A DNA stretch of 31,605 nt from assembly GCF_000264995.1 (NCBI RefSeq), contig NW_006767439.1, forward strand, positions 1,282,363-1,313,967, written 5' to 3'. This document shows, piece by piece, positions 9,602-19,036 of the stretch. Each line of letters begins with the position of its first letter. The stretch's first letter is position 1. The DNA comes from Punctularia strigosozonata HHB-11173 SS5. Lineage: Eukaryota; Basidiomycota; Agaricomycetes; Corticiales; Punctulariaceae. Both the position numbers and the translations under genes were made by a program. The notes under the pieces are model-generated. The model saw only the letters and a list, made by a program, of their open reading frames with translations. It was not told the DNA's origin and did no database searches.

Positions 9602-11242
9602 ATGTCTCAAACTCTTCCCGATTCACGAGGCCCAATCACGGATGAAGACCTTCACGAACTTCTTCCCGTATTTCCAGAGGAGCGCGCCAAACGTCTCATG
9701 GCGCTCCTGAATGAACAACAACGCATCTTCAAGGCATCATTCGCGTTGCGTGTGGAGCATAACGCCTCACTCCCCGTCAACCGGCTGCCCCCAGAATTGC
9801 TGTCGATAGTATTCATGCTTTGGCAAGGCACGCGATCTAGCGTCTGGTCGCCGACCATAACGCAGGTTTGCCGTTTCTGGCGGGCAGTCGCCTTCCGAAC
9901 TCCACTTCTTTGGAACAAACTGGACCTCGGTCGCTCGAAATTGGCCTTGGAACTCAGTCGCCGTTTTCCCAACATTCCCCTACGCCTCAGAATGTGGTCT
10001 ACGCTCAAGTGGGCTGAGAAGCAATCTGTCGTCGAACTTGTCGGTTCTTGTCCGTCCAGGATTATAGAGTTCGAAGCATCGGGCAGTCATGCACATGGTG
10101 CTGTGATAGCCTTGTTCCAAACCTACGCTCCCGCCATGAGAACACTCAAGCTTTTCTCTTTTGACGAAGCTATGCGGAGGCATATGTTGAAACTGCGAAC
10201 CCCGGACCTCCGAATGCTACATCTTTACGATGCACCGATGTCGCTGTGGCAGTCTCCGATCCTTCGTTCCGCCAAGCTGCGTGAACTCATCCTTGATTTT
10301 GAGAAAGACAAGCCGCCATTACACAATTTTCCTTCCCTTGACAACGTCCTCGACATCCTCGAGAGCTTACCTCTCTTGAGACTGTTACATCTCTCCGGCT
10401 TCCTCCCAAGGACGACCCGTCTTCCAGATCCCATTGCGGAGCCCGAACGTCTCGTAAGCTTACCGGAGCTCTTTTCCGTATGGCTGAGTGATACAACACT
10501 CGCCTGTATCAGTGTTCTGAGGAGACTTTTAATCCCGCGCTGTCGAGTGTTGACTATCATTTGCGACGTTGGGTGCTTCCAGTACCTCCCCCAGCTTTGG
10601 CAGCTCGTCAGGCCACAGTTAACAAGCTCTGAATTGCACGTTATGGCCTCGGGCTGCAAAACCGATGTCAACCTCAGGGATTGTGAAGATAACTCGCCAC
10701 GTTCTGTCACCCTAGACCTCGCTGCCTCGTCCATCATCGAAAACCGCGATATGTTGCTCTTCATCACGGAACATCTTCCTGCAGCCAACGTCACCTGCTT
10801 AGAACTCTCAGGTTGCCCATCTACAGATGTGGACGTGATCTCCAAAGCTATGATCCAGAGGTGGACGGAGATTCGTACGCTGCGAATATACGATGAAGAT
10901 TTCGCCGCGTCTTTTTTCAGCGTCATCAGCGATGATACCATACTCGCACGCCACGGCCCAATATTGCCGCATCTGACGTCCCTCGTTCTCGGAGAAGTCA
11001 CCAACACGGCCGAGGCTCCGTGGTTTGGGCTTTGTCGCGCGGAGGTCGCCAGGCGACAAGCCGGTATGTCGCAAAACGCAGCCCGTATACAGTCGATTTC
11101 TTTCATCGATTGTCATGGGATTGTCGAGGGAGAGGTTGCGTCATTGAGGAAAATCGTCCCTATGGTGACGATCGAAGGGGGATGTCGCTCCTATATGTGC
11201 ACTTGCGTCGAAACCGGGGAATCTGAGGACGAGGACTTCTGA
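9602..11242 (+). CDS. F-box protein with leucine-rich-type C-terminal part
   Basis: Single exon, 546 aa. An acidic N-terminal coil (about residues 12-50, EERAKRLMALLNEQQRIF) leads into HNASLPVNRLPPELLSIVFM, then TITQVCRFWRAVAFRTPLLW, which together are a standard F-box of the F-box-like type at about residues 53-108. F-box proteins bind Skp1 and present substrates to SCF ubiquitin ligases. The remaining 430 residues have spaced Leu/Ile patterns (LRMLHLYDAPM, LPLLRLLHLSGF, NVTCLELSGC, LTSLVLGEV) typical of the irregular leucine-rich folds seen in agaricomycete F-box proteins. It ends in an acidic GESEDEDF tail. The first ATG of the open frame is used. It lies tail to tail with the next gene, a diverged relative. 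The substrate is unknown. The frame is intact and was probably expressed recently. Confidence 0.92.
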   Translation: MSQTLPDSRGPITDEDLHELLPVFPEERAKRLMALLNEQQRIFKASFALRVEHNASLPVNRLPPELLSIVFMLWQGTRSSVWSPTITQVCRFWRAVAFRTPLLWNKLDLGRSKLALELSRRFPNIPLRLRMWSTLKWAEKQSVVELVGSCPSRIIEFEASGSHAHGAVIALFQTYAPAMRTLKLFSFDEAMRRHMLKLRTPDLRMLHLYDAPMSLWQSPILRSAKLRELILDFEKDKPPLHNFPSLDNVLDILESLPLLRLLHLSGFLPRTTRLPDPIAEPERLVSLPELFSVWLSDTTLACISVLRRLLIPRCRVLTIICDVGCFQYLPQLWQLVRPQLTSSELHVMASGCKTDVNLRDCEDNSPRSVTLDLAASSIIENRDMLLFITEHLPAANVTCLELSGCPSTDVDVISKAMIQRWTEIRTLRIYDEDFAASFFSVISDDTILARHGPILPHLTSLVLGEVTNTAEAPWFGLCRAEVARRQAGMSQNAARIQSISFIDCHGIVEGEVASLRKIVPMVTIEGGCRSYMCTCVETGESEDEDF

Positions 11243-11639
11243 CCCCCCATCTACATCACTGCATGCGCCTCACATGTCACGATCACTGAACCTCCCAATA
11301 CTCGGACTCGGCGTTGCTCAAGTACTGTGTGCTCGGGATGTAGTCTGAGCTTATTAATCATATACGAAGCGAAGAGCGCCCGTCGTTGTCGAGTACATGT
11401 CGAAGTCGGGCAAACCGAGCACGTTGCTGTGAACCGTGTAGGTTGAGTTTACTCTGGGCACGCATGGCGGCAATTCAGATGAACAACGTGCTCTCGCACT
11501 CGAAGCCAAAGTCACGGTGTGCATATCTATATACCACTGAGTATACGACGACCCCAGCAGGTACATCGAAGTCCTCCGCTCCTGCTCGTGGAAATGGTAA
11601 ATAGAGCATCATCATTTTTTCTACACTACAAAGTACAGC
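11243..11639. other. Spacer between convergent F-box genes
   Basis: This is the 3' side of both F-box genes, and I see no gene in it. It should hold both polyadenylation regions. The boundary near 11640 is where homology with the inverted duplicate arm at the far end of the window fades. Confidence 0.5.
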
Positions 11640-11701
11640 GAGAGATGAACTCGATGAAAAGTGTGGTGATAAACATTCTGGCTACGGCTGACAACGACGG
11701 A

Positions 11702-13333
11702 TTAATTCAATGCCGTGACGCGCAGCTCCGGGACCACTGATCGCACAAGTTCGATATCTCCTTGCTTCAGGCCTACACATTCGTGGAGGATGAGCGTGCG
11801 GAAGACAGACATGTCTCCCTTCAGGTGGGGTCGGTAACGATTCCGAAGCTCGGCTAAGCACATGTTGAACCATGGGGTAAGCTTGCTCTCCATTGCACGT
11901 ACAATTTGCAATGACCTCAGGTCTGGGAGGATAACTCGGGGGCTCAAAGAACTTCGCTCTTCCTCCTCTTGGCGGAAAGCCTGCATGAGAGCCGCCGTAT
12001 TTTCCACTCCGGCGGTCTGCAAGTGCCTGATCGAGGGGAATCTGAGGAGGATATTCCGTATAGTCGTCACGTTTAGACTGACTACATCCATTAAGATGAG
12101 GGACGACAACGTCACGCCCGTTTGTTGGAATAGACGGTCGATCAAGAGGAAGAGGCGAGGGGATGCGGTGTCGTCCTGGACTTCATCGAGGGTGAGAGAG
12201 AACGTGTGACCTCCGAGAGCATCGTTTGATAGAATGACGATGAAAAACGTCGTGAGCTCGACGGAGACCTCTCGATTGGGCAGGTGCATGTGCGTAAGAT
12301 GCCAGAGTTCGGGCAAGTGTTCGTCCCAATCCTCGACGGCATTCTCGTAGCAGCTCAACCACAGCTCCGAAAGAGGTTCCTGCAGTTGCATACCCTTCAG
12401 GACGCCGATACATTGGCTCGTCTTCCTGTAGGACATGCGCAACTTTCGGAGAGAAGGTACGTTGGCCATCGGCGTTGATCCTTGCGTTTCCGCCAGACTG
12501 TCGTTCAGCGTCAAGCTCTCAAGCTCTGGCAGGTTCTCCAGAGCTTGTAACGTGTCGGCCATCGCGTTCTCGATAGAAGTCATTGGACTGGACTGCACGA
12601 CCAGATGACGGAGTCGAGGAGATCGCATCACGTTCGAGGTCCACATGTGTTTGAAAGCTGGAGCGATGGCGAGATTTCGAAGTGCGGGAGCGTTGAACGA
12701 GCAGAATTGGGCGAGGACGGGTTGCTGATCGTCGTCTCCCCAAAACGTGAGATCTAGCGTGGTCAGAGCGTTTGCGCGCTGCTGGAACGCGTTGAGTGCC
12801 GCGTCCATGCTAGTGTCCAGACTTATGCTTTTTACCACGACGTAAAGCTCGGAAATCCGTGAAGGATGGCTCAACATGAGCTGGCAAAAAGCGGACATGG
12901 ACCGGTCCGAGGGCGGCTCCCCTCCTTTTGTATGCAAGCAAACGCACAGACGCCCACCCGTGAACCGGTTAGCGAGGTATAACGCCAGCTCCGGCGCTTC
13001 CGTGACATCCAACCGATTCCGCAGAGCCGGCGTTTGCACAGCGACGTGCCTCCAGAAACCACACACGAGCATCACATCCGGAGGCCACCGTGTAATGCAT
13101 GCCGGAGTCTCCTCCTCCAAGTAGCTCGTGTAGCTCATTGCAAAAATGTCCGCTAGTAGCTCCTGCGGAAGGCGATTGACCGGGCGCGACGCGTTGTGCT
13201 CGATGTGAATCATGAGGACATCGCGGTGAATCTTCTCTGTTTGTGGTATCCGGCGTTTCAGCTCCCTGAGGCGACTCTGTCTTTCTTCCGAGAACGCAGA
13301 GAGGCTGACGTCCTTGCTCGCAATCGGAAACAT
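11702..13333 (-). CDS. F-box protein, intact member of the duplicated pair
   Basis: Single exon, 543 aa. SEERQSRLRELKRRIPQTEK forms a short charged coil, followed by the F-box: EHNASRPVNRLPQELLADIF, then PDVMLVCGFWRHVAVQTPAL (about residues 48-108). The first part of the F-box is shared almost word for word with the neighbour at 9602, so the two are paralogues with different C-terminal halves. The rest has repeated leucine-rich strands (LVVQSSPMTSI, LPELESLTLNDSL, LRKLRMSYRKTSQC, LSELWLSCYEN, LSSLILMDVVSLNVTTIRN, FRTLILHECVGLK) suited to a solenoid substrate-binding domain. The presumed role is an SCF ubiquitin-ligase adaptor with unknown target. A broken copy of this gene lies at 29.7-30.9 kb in reverse orientation. 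ATG 13331-13333 is the first in frame. Confidence 0.92.
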   Translation of the reverse strand: MFPIASKDVSLSAFSEERQSRLRELKRRIPQTEKIHRDVLMIHIEHNASRPVNRLPQELLADIFAMSYTSYLEEETPACITRWPPDVMLVCGFWRHVAVQTPALRNRLDVTEAPELALYLANRFTGGRLCVCLHTKGGEPPSDRSMSAFCQLMLSHPSRISELYVVVKSISLDTSMDAALNAFQQRANALTTLDLTFWGDDDQQPVLAQFCSFNAPALRNLAIAPAFKHMWTSNVMRSPRLRHLVVQSSPMTSIENAMADTLQALENLPELESLTLNDSLAETQGSTPMANVPSLRKLRMSYRKTSQCIGVLKGMQLQEPLSELWLSCYENAVEDWDEHLPELWHLTHMHLPNREVSVELTTFFIVILSNDALGGHTFSLTLDEVQDDTASPRLFLLIDRLFQQTGVTLSSLILMDVVSLNVTTIRNILLRFPSIRHLQTAGVENTAALMQAFRQEEEERSSLSPRVILPDLRSLQIVRAMESKLTPWFNMCLAELRNRYRPHLKGDMSVFRTLILHECVGLKQGDIELVRSVVPELRVTALN

Positions 13334-14117
13334 GGCGTGAAATCTATGCTGAAGTCAGATTATTACGCGAATCAGGGAGCGATCAGGGAGCTTACATCGC
13401 TTTGATCTTGACGAAATTGTATCCGATTGCGTCGCAACATGGTATGGGTCCGAGCGGAGTCTTTTGTGGACGATGATGCCGCAAATGTGGTCTACCGATC
13501 CGGGGGCGCGAGTGATGATACCGTGGAAGGTAAGTTAGCTTAGGTAGGTAGATAGTATTCGGCGCGGTAGCTAAAACCGGAACAGCCCGTGCTATTTCCG
13601 CGTTTTCGCACGACCGCTCTACCGCGCCTCTTGTCGACGACGTCCATTGCAGTTACACGAATTTCTATCGCGTGCTCCTTCATGATATATTTTTCCCGAC
13701 ACAGACCTCTGAATGGGTTTATAGAGGGTTTATTTCGCCAAAGTGGTGCCCATATACTTGTCTAGACGGGTTAACAACGTTCGGAACGCGAAGAAGAAAC
13801 TTGCACGATCGCGGTGCTAGTATCGTGCACCAAGGACAGGACTGAGTGGTACTCTCTGCCCACGCTCGGTCTTGGATCAAGCCATGCACGATGGAAAGCT
13901 TGGTGGCTTGGTGGCTGGAAGATCGACACTTGTCACGATTCATGCAGGAATCTTGCTTACCGGCAAGCAATGGTTAGCGGCACTTGCGGCTATATGCGCT
14001 ACCGTAGAATCTCACGACCTTTTGGTTCTCCACCTAGGACAAGTCTCTGTCACTACAAGCAAATCGCGGCGCCATGGTGTCCACAATTTTCATGGCGGCG
14101 GCTCATCGCCCGAACAC
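13334..14117. other. 5' flank of the F-box gene, no gene recognised
   Basis: Frames at 13814-14221 and 13872-14210 (+) are unconvincing. Part of this stretch is alignable with 28.89-29.70 kb in reverse, which suggests it holds duplicated promoter sequence. Near 13540 there is a short taggtaggtag repeat that recurs as its complement near 29559. Confidence 0.4.
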
Positions 14118-14408
14118 TCGCAATCGACCAGGTCGCCCGTTCGATGCAGGCTCTGTATCGGGCAACGGATTGTAGCGCCACCATGCGTCGGCGTACGTGT
14201 TTTCTGTTAGGAATGTCCTGAGGTTCCGACGAAACTCGAAGGACTTCTACGACATCATCCGATTCTCTGTCGAATGTTCTCCAACACGAGCCGAAAAACT
14301 CACAGAGTTTTCCATGACCCTGATACGTCACTTTTTTTCTAGGAAGAAGCTGAACGAGAAAACCCGATTCCGTACCTGGTATAATTGAATCGGGATGCGG
14401 AACGTTGT
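14118..14408 (-). other. Conserved block shared with 28.6-28.9 kb, decayed coding sequence?
   Basis: On the minus strand this block and the plus-strand block at 28585-28885 share runs such as tccttcgagtttcgtcgg and gatacagagcctgcatcg with scattered indels. Both contain alternative open frames that look coding: ENTYADAWWRYNPLPDTEPA here against TWQYYNALPDTEPASDGR there, and VPHPDSIIPG against VLHPDAIMPI. The frames are interrupted (a TAG before KSFEFRRNLR here). I infer a decayed exon of a gene, or a transposon fragment, that was carried along with the F-box gene. I do not recognise the family. Confidence 0.45.
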
Positions 14409-15769
14409 GGATTACGCACTCGTTTCGACCGAGTATATGCATAGCACCGCCATCTTCGACACGAGATCTCTCCCGCCCAGATACACGCCAGACTAGCGCT
14501 TCCAGCCGACTGCACGCTTCTCGTGGATCCGGGTCGGATGCACGGGTCTCGGCCCGGAAGCAACATCGCTCCCTCGTCTTGATCAGTCGGTGTCACGCAT
14601 CGTTCCGCTTCGAGCTTAGTGAGTACTGAGTACTTACTCTTCCTGGAACTTGCCATAAGCAGACGAAGTGGGCGCGGACACAATCTGTCGACGTCGGCTC
14701 CAAACTTGGATCGACTCCCTTAATGGTTTTCTTGATCACGGTGGAGAGACGGAGACATCTTCGCATGCGGCCATCGGCAACTGAAACAATGTTTGTATGA
14801 TCACCCTTTCCAATCTTAGCCTGTGCACGCGCTCACTGCTCTGAATGAAGCAGGACCTCGCCTCTACCCCTCGCTCTTACCGAGCGCCTTGCGGGACCGG
14901 GGGGCGTGTTCGTTGATACCAACCTTCTAATTTCGTACCCCGCCGGCTCCATTGAACCGCGGAGAAACGAGGAGCAAGAAGATCGACTGGCGCGTAGACC
15001 GTCTCGTGTCATCGTATGGTTCACGCCCCACGTCGTCCGTCACCCACCACGCAGCACGTATTGAACCACGAGAATCGCTCGCCGGGCGCCACGTCGAGGA
15101 TTTCCAAGGAAATCGAATTCGGGGTTGCTATGCTAGTAACGTACTTACTCATGCCCGGCGAGTGCTGAAAATAATCATGGCTGTGCCCGACCCCCCTATC
15201 GTCACCCTCAAGCATCATGGTACACAATAAGCAGTTCATTCGGTTATACAGTACACGAGCTACAACCGGCGGTATAAGGTCGATTACGAATCGTCGCACA
15301 TAAGAGCTGCTTCGCGTCGCTTGTCCCAAACATAGACGAACACAACATTATTAAGTTCGTATCCGTTCGGTAGTGAGGTCTGCTGCGAAGCGATACAACG
15401 AAGAGGGATGGATGCGAGAAAAGAGCACATCTTACGACGTTCATGAGCGAGACGAGTGATGATTTGCGAGGGTATTGGACAAATGCGAGACGAGCGGGCA
15501 AGAGAAGCGAGACATTGCAGTGACGTTCCGAAACGCGAGGGTTTGAGGACGAAGCTTTAGAGGTGGGCTTAGGTATCGCGAGGAGGCTTTGAAGAAAGCG
15601 ATGGATTCAGGCCAAAAGAGCAGGTTGCGTGGACGGCGGCCTAGGCGTATTCGGCAGCGAGTTGAAGATGTGTGGAAGCGAGGACCAGCGAGATCGAAGC
15701 TCAGGCCTTTGAGGCCAAACGTTGGCCGCCTGAGGCGGCGGAGGTGGAAACCTGTCGACGAAGTCGAGT
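14409..15769. other. No recognisable gene
   Basis: Reverse frames at 14339-14683 and 15441-15773 lack family features. The latter abuts the 3' end of the RRM gene. A near-palindrome around agtactgagtact lies near 14625, and a similar word occurs near 31310. There is no evidence for an RNA gene. Confidence 0.4.
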
Positions 15770-17423
15770 TCAATCAAGCGCCTGCGGAGGCAAGGGGCAT
15801 CTTACGTACATCTCCTGACCGAAGGCGGCCATACCAGAGGCCGACACGGGACGGACGGGGTAAGGCCAAGCAGAAGCAGATCCGTCCAGAGGAGGCGGGA
15901 GGTGACAGACGTTCGAGCTGTTGACCAGATCACGTCCAAAGAAGCCGCGGGACCGAGCGAAGCGCTTAACGGGACTAGAAGGCGTGACGGACAGAGTGAA
16001 CGGAGACGCGGACGGGTTCAAGCCAGACGTCGTATTGACGTTCGTCCCAGGGCCGGGAGCAGTCGAGGATGCCTCGGATACCTTGTCGATCAGCTTGACC
16101 TCAATGCGGAACCCGGCATAGTTCTGGCCATTCAGACCATGCAATGCGTCATGGGCGTTTTGAGCGCAGTCGTACTCGACGACGATGGAAAGCCTTCCCG
16201 CTTGAAGGTCAGTGGGGGTCGCCTGGAGCATCTCGAGTCGCTTGACGTCGCCGAAGGGGCAGAGCAGGGGCTGCAGGTCAGTACTCTGAGAGAACAAGAG
16301 GGAAGGCAGGTTCGTGACGAGCAGTGTTGACGAAGGACCGGCCAAGGGTATCGGGGATGTCGGTGCGATGGCGACGTCAGGCGTGTCGATGCGAGTGGGT
16401 GCGTCGGACATGTCGGTGGGCGACGAAGACCGGTTGGAAAGAACGACGGAACGATCGCCACCGTCCAAGAAGCCTGGAATGCCGGATGTCAGCATCGGAC
16501 GAGTACGCATCAGTGAGCCCTTGCTAACCTTGAGAGCGTTGGACCACTGCCCAAGACACGTCGATAGTATGACCTCTATGGGACCCATCAGTAACGTTCC
16601 AATGCCATGCATCATCACGTACTTTATCTGGGTCCTCGACAGCGCCGCCATCGCTGCCTTAGCCTCGTCGTGGCTGGACATGACCACAAAGCCACGACGG
16701 CGGGAGGCGTTGTCGACGGTCGCGAGGATGACCGAATGGCTGACGTTACCGTAGCGAGAGAAGTACTCGGTGAACTCGGCCCTGCTGAACATCAGCGCGC
16801 GCGTTGATTGGTGGCGAGATATGAACGAACTTGGTCAAGTCGAAGGGCAAGCCGAGAACGTAGAGGTTTCGACGACCGTCCATCTGACGGGCATGCGTCG
16901 CCAGCCGGGAGTTGTTGGGCGGACAGAGCGCTGTGACGGTCCTGGCCATGGGCTGAGTCAATGCGATGGGGTGACAAGGGTGTGTGGCGATACTCACAGA
17001 GGTATACCGGCGACAGTGTAACCATTCATGCACATCGCCTTTCTTTACAGATGGTTAACAGCTGAGGAGAAGAACGTCGATATCGAACGTACTTCGAGGC
17101 ATCCCGGGTATAGAACGTCAACTCCATGAAACGACCTTGCTCATCCGAGATCCGCTCTTCGCATCGCCGCACCTCGCCTGATGGAGTCGAGGTCATCAGA
17201 AAAGAAAGCATGCATACGACCGAAGACTTACCGATGAGGTTGCAGAACAGCTCCTTGATCTCGCGCCGCCCGACTGGTCGTTGGGATCAGAGATCAAGTT
17301 TTCGAAATCGGGTCGAATGTACAAACCAGACTCGGGCACGTTCTCGACGCGAATGGAGTACGTGTCGCGACTAAACTTGAAGACCGGCGGGCCAGAGGGC
17401 GCTGCGTGCGGCGGGGCGATCAT
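15770..17423 (-). CDS. RNA-binding protein with three RRM domains
   Basis: Eight exons: complement(join(15770..16473,16529..16575,16623..16781,16831..16941,16998..17042,17093..17177,17232..17273,17327..17423)), 1290 nt, 429 aa, introns 47-56 nt. All phases close. RRM-A (about residues 22-93): YSIRVENVPESV, REIKELFCNLIGEVRR, GRFMELTFYTRD, AMCMNGYTVAGIPL. RRM-B (about 113-190): RNP2 NLYVLGLPF (115-123), AEFTEYFSRYGNVSHSVI, RNP1 RRRGFVVMS (154-162), then GHTIDVSWAVVQ. RRM-C (about 245-325): TLLVTNLPSL, LLCPFGDVKRLE, AHDALHGLNGQNYAGFRI. The linker 200-240 and the tail are Ser/Pro-rich. Proteins of this plan act in mRNA binding in fungi, but the specific target is unknown. It is divergent from EXO1. 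The final exon ends in CPLPPQALD, and a further 3' exon cannot be excluded. The first intron (17274-17326) is required because the plain frame shifts there. Confidence 0.9.
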
Positions 17424-19036
17424 CGCGCGTCGTCAAAGATGGATATTCAAGAGCGGCGGCGACGCAGGTCTCGTGGACTCGACCAACAACTAGACCCGAA
17501 AGCAAGTTGGTCTAGATGAGGTTTGAGGTCAAGAGACGACTGCAGTCCGAGAGCAAGATGGCGAAGAGCGACGCCCGGTCGCAGCTTTTGTAGGGGTCGA
17601 TCGTTCCCACCTCTGTCAAGGTGAAGGTGGTGAACGAGGTTGAAAACCTGGGTTCAGAAGCGATACTTTATTTCATTGGCTGACATCGGACGCGAGATCT
17701 ATGTACAGCGCGCGTGCTAGCAAGACATAACAAACAGTGTATATTTGACAAGAGAGGCCGCCACGACGAGGGATACCATAAGATGTCATTGTGTACGAAT
17801 TGACACCGTCCCGTTGGCCCATCGCATCTGGGCGCGTCAATCATGAGTATGACGATGGAACGAAAGGTGAGGGTTATAGAAAGGTTGGGAGGATCAGATA
17901 CCGTTGTAGAAAGCTATATCCATGTGGACGATGTCCATGTCATACAGCAGTTGGAATATTGTGCATCATGCGATAGAAGATAGGTACGAACCGCATACTC
18001 ACCACACGCGCAAGACATATCATAATATCGAGCATCAAGGAGAGTAGACAGAGCGTGATTCTTCTCAACGTGAACTGACGTCCGGAGACGCAACGTAACC
18101 TGCATGAAGAAAACGTCATCAGATTAGCATCGCGACACTGAACGCGATGCGATACAGGTTGCGTTTGGAACCAGCGGAGAGCGACTGAATCGGGACTCGT
18201 GGCGACTCACGTCAATTGGGAGCATAGTTAGCTCCATCGCTGCGATTTTCCGCGGCGTTGACGACCATTTGGCCAGCCGACTCGAACAGCGGACCACCTA
18301 TTCCTCCTCCCGTGTCATTGAGGCCGTCAGGGCTTCATTCCTAGCCATCAGGAGCGTCACAGACTGTGCCGTCGTCAGAGCCGTAGACAGCAGTGCGGGG
18401 ATGGCGGTCGTACGTAGATCTAGATCGGAAGGCGCCTTGTACGTTGGAATTATGCCATTTCTTCGGGCATCGTTGACATCCGAGACATTCCCCAGCCGGA
18501 AACATCAAAAAATAGATGTCATAAAGTGGTGAATCGATCCGGAGTTCGCAAATCGCGGTAAATCACAGCCAGATGGTGCGCAGGGTGGTGCAGCCATCGG
18601 GGCAGGACGGTGAAAACCGAGCGTGGGAAACACATAGACTCCTGGCCTGACCTCGTCTTTGCACGAAGCTTTGCACGTTGCTCTCATCTCAAGGATTCAT
18701 CAACATGCAAGGTCGTTGATAATGGCCAACAACGCATACTCAGAAAACCCTGCCACGATCGGCCTATTGTACACGGCGCACGAATACGCTGAAGCGACGT
18801 CGTGACGTCAATCACGTGATCGCGTTGAGACGCGTCGGTCGCTTACTCTTTCCCCTTGACTGAGTCCGCTGCCGTCATTTTGCCGCCGCCGCCGTTCGTC
18901 TATGCGACCCGGTTCATAATCTACTCTCGCGCTCTCGACGAAAGGGAACGAGACAACATATCGTGTTTCTTGCCAGACACCTGGTTTCACCTTGTGAACG
19001 AGCCCGGCGTTGCTTCATCTCGTGGCCTAGGGGAGG
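17424..19036. other. Divergent intergenic region, possible gene remnants
   Basis: This 1.6 kb separates the divergent RRM gene and EXO1 and must hold both promoters. On the minus strand there is an open run of about 60 codons at 18327-18510 (for example APSDLDLRTTAIPALLSTAL, then TTAQSVTLLMARNEALTASM), followed in a shifted frame by GGPLFESAGQMVVNAAENRS. Farther along are exon-like pieces with good splice words (GTGAGT near 18210 and 18018; CAG near 18103) that encode RRITLCLLSLMLDIMICLA, a possible membrane helix. I could not join these into a gene. They may be relics of a small minus-strand gene. Confidence 0.35.

Larger units (their letters stand above)
11640..14408. repeat. Inverted segmental duplication, left arm
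   Basis: This arm comprises the intact minus-strand F-box gene, about 0.8 kb of its 5' flank and a conserved block at 14118-14408. Each part has a counterpart in reverse orientation at 28585-30970. The F-box coding sequence matches by translation. The base run gtcaagatcaaagcgatgtaag just upstream of the start (near 13395, minus strand) matches gtcaagatgaaagcaatgcaag near 29613. The flank blocks match as described in their own entries. The gene-to-block distance is almost the same in both arms (about 785 versus 815 bp). Divergence is high, so the event is old. Confidence 0.75.

Noticed and set aside
10225-11106. 293-codon frame antisense to the first F-box gene
   Set aside because: No domain is seen. 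The sense strand has an intact F-box protein, so this is a shadow frame.
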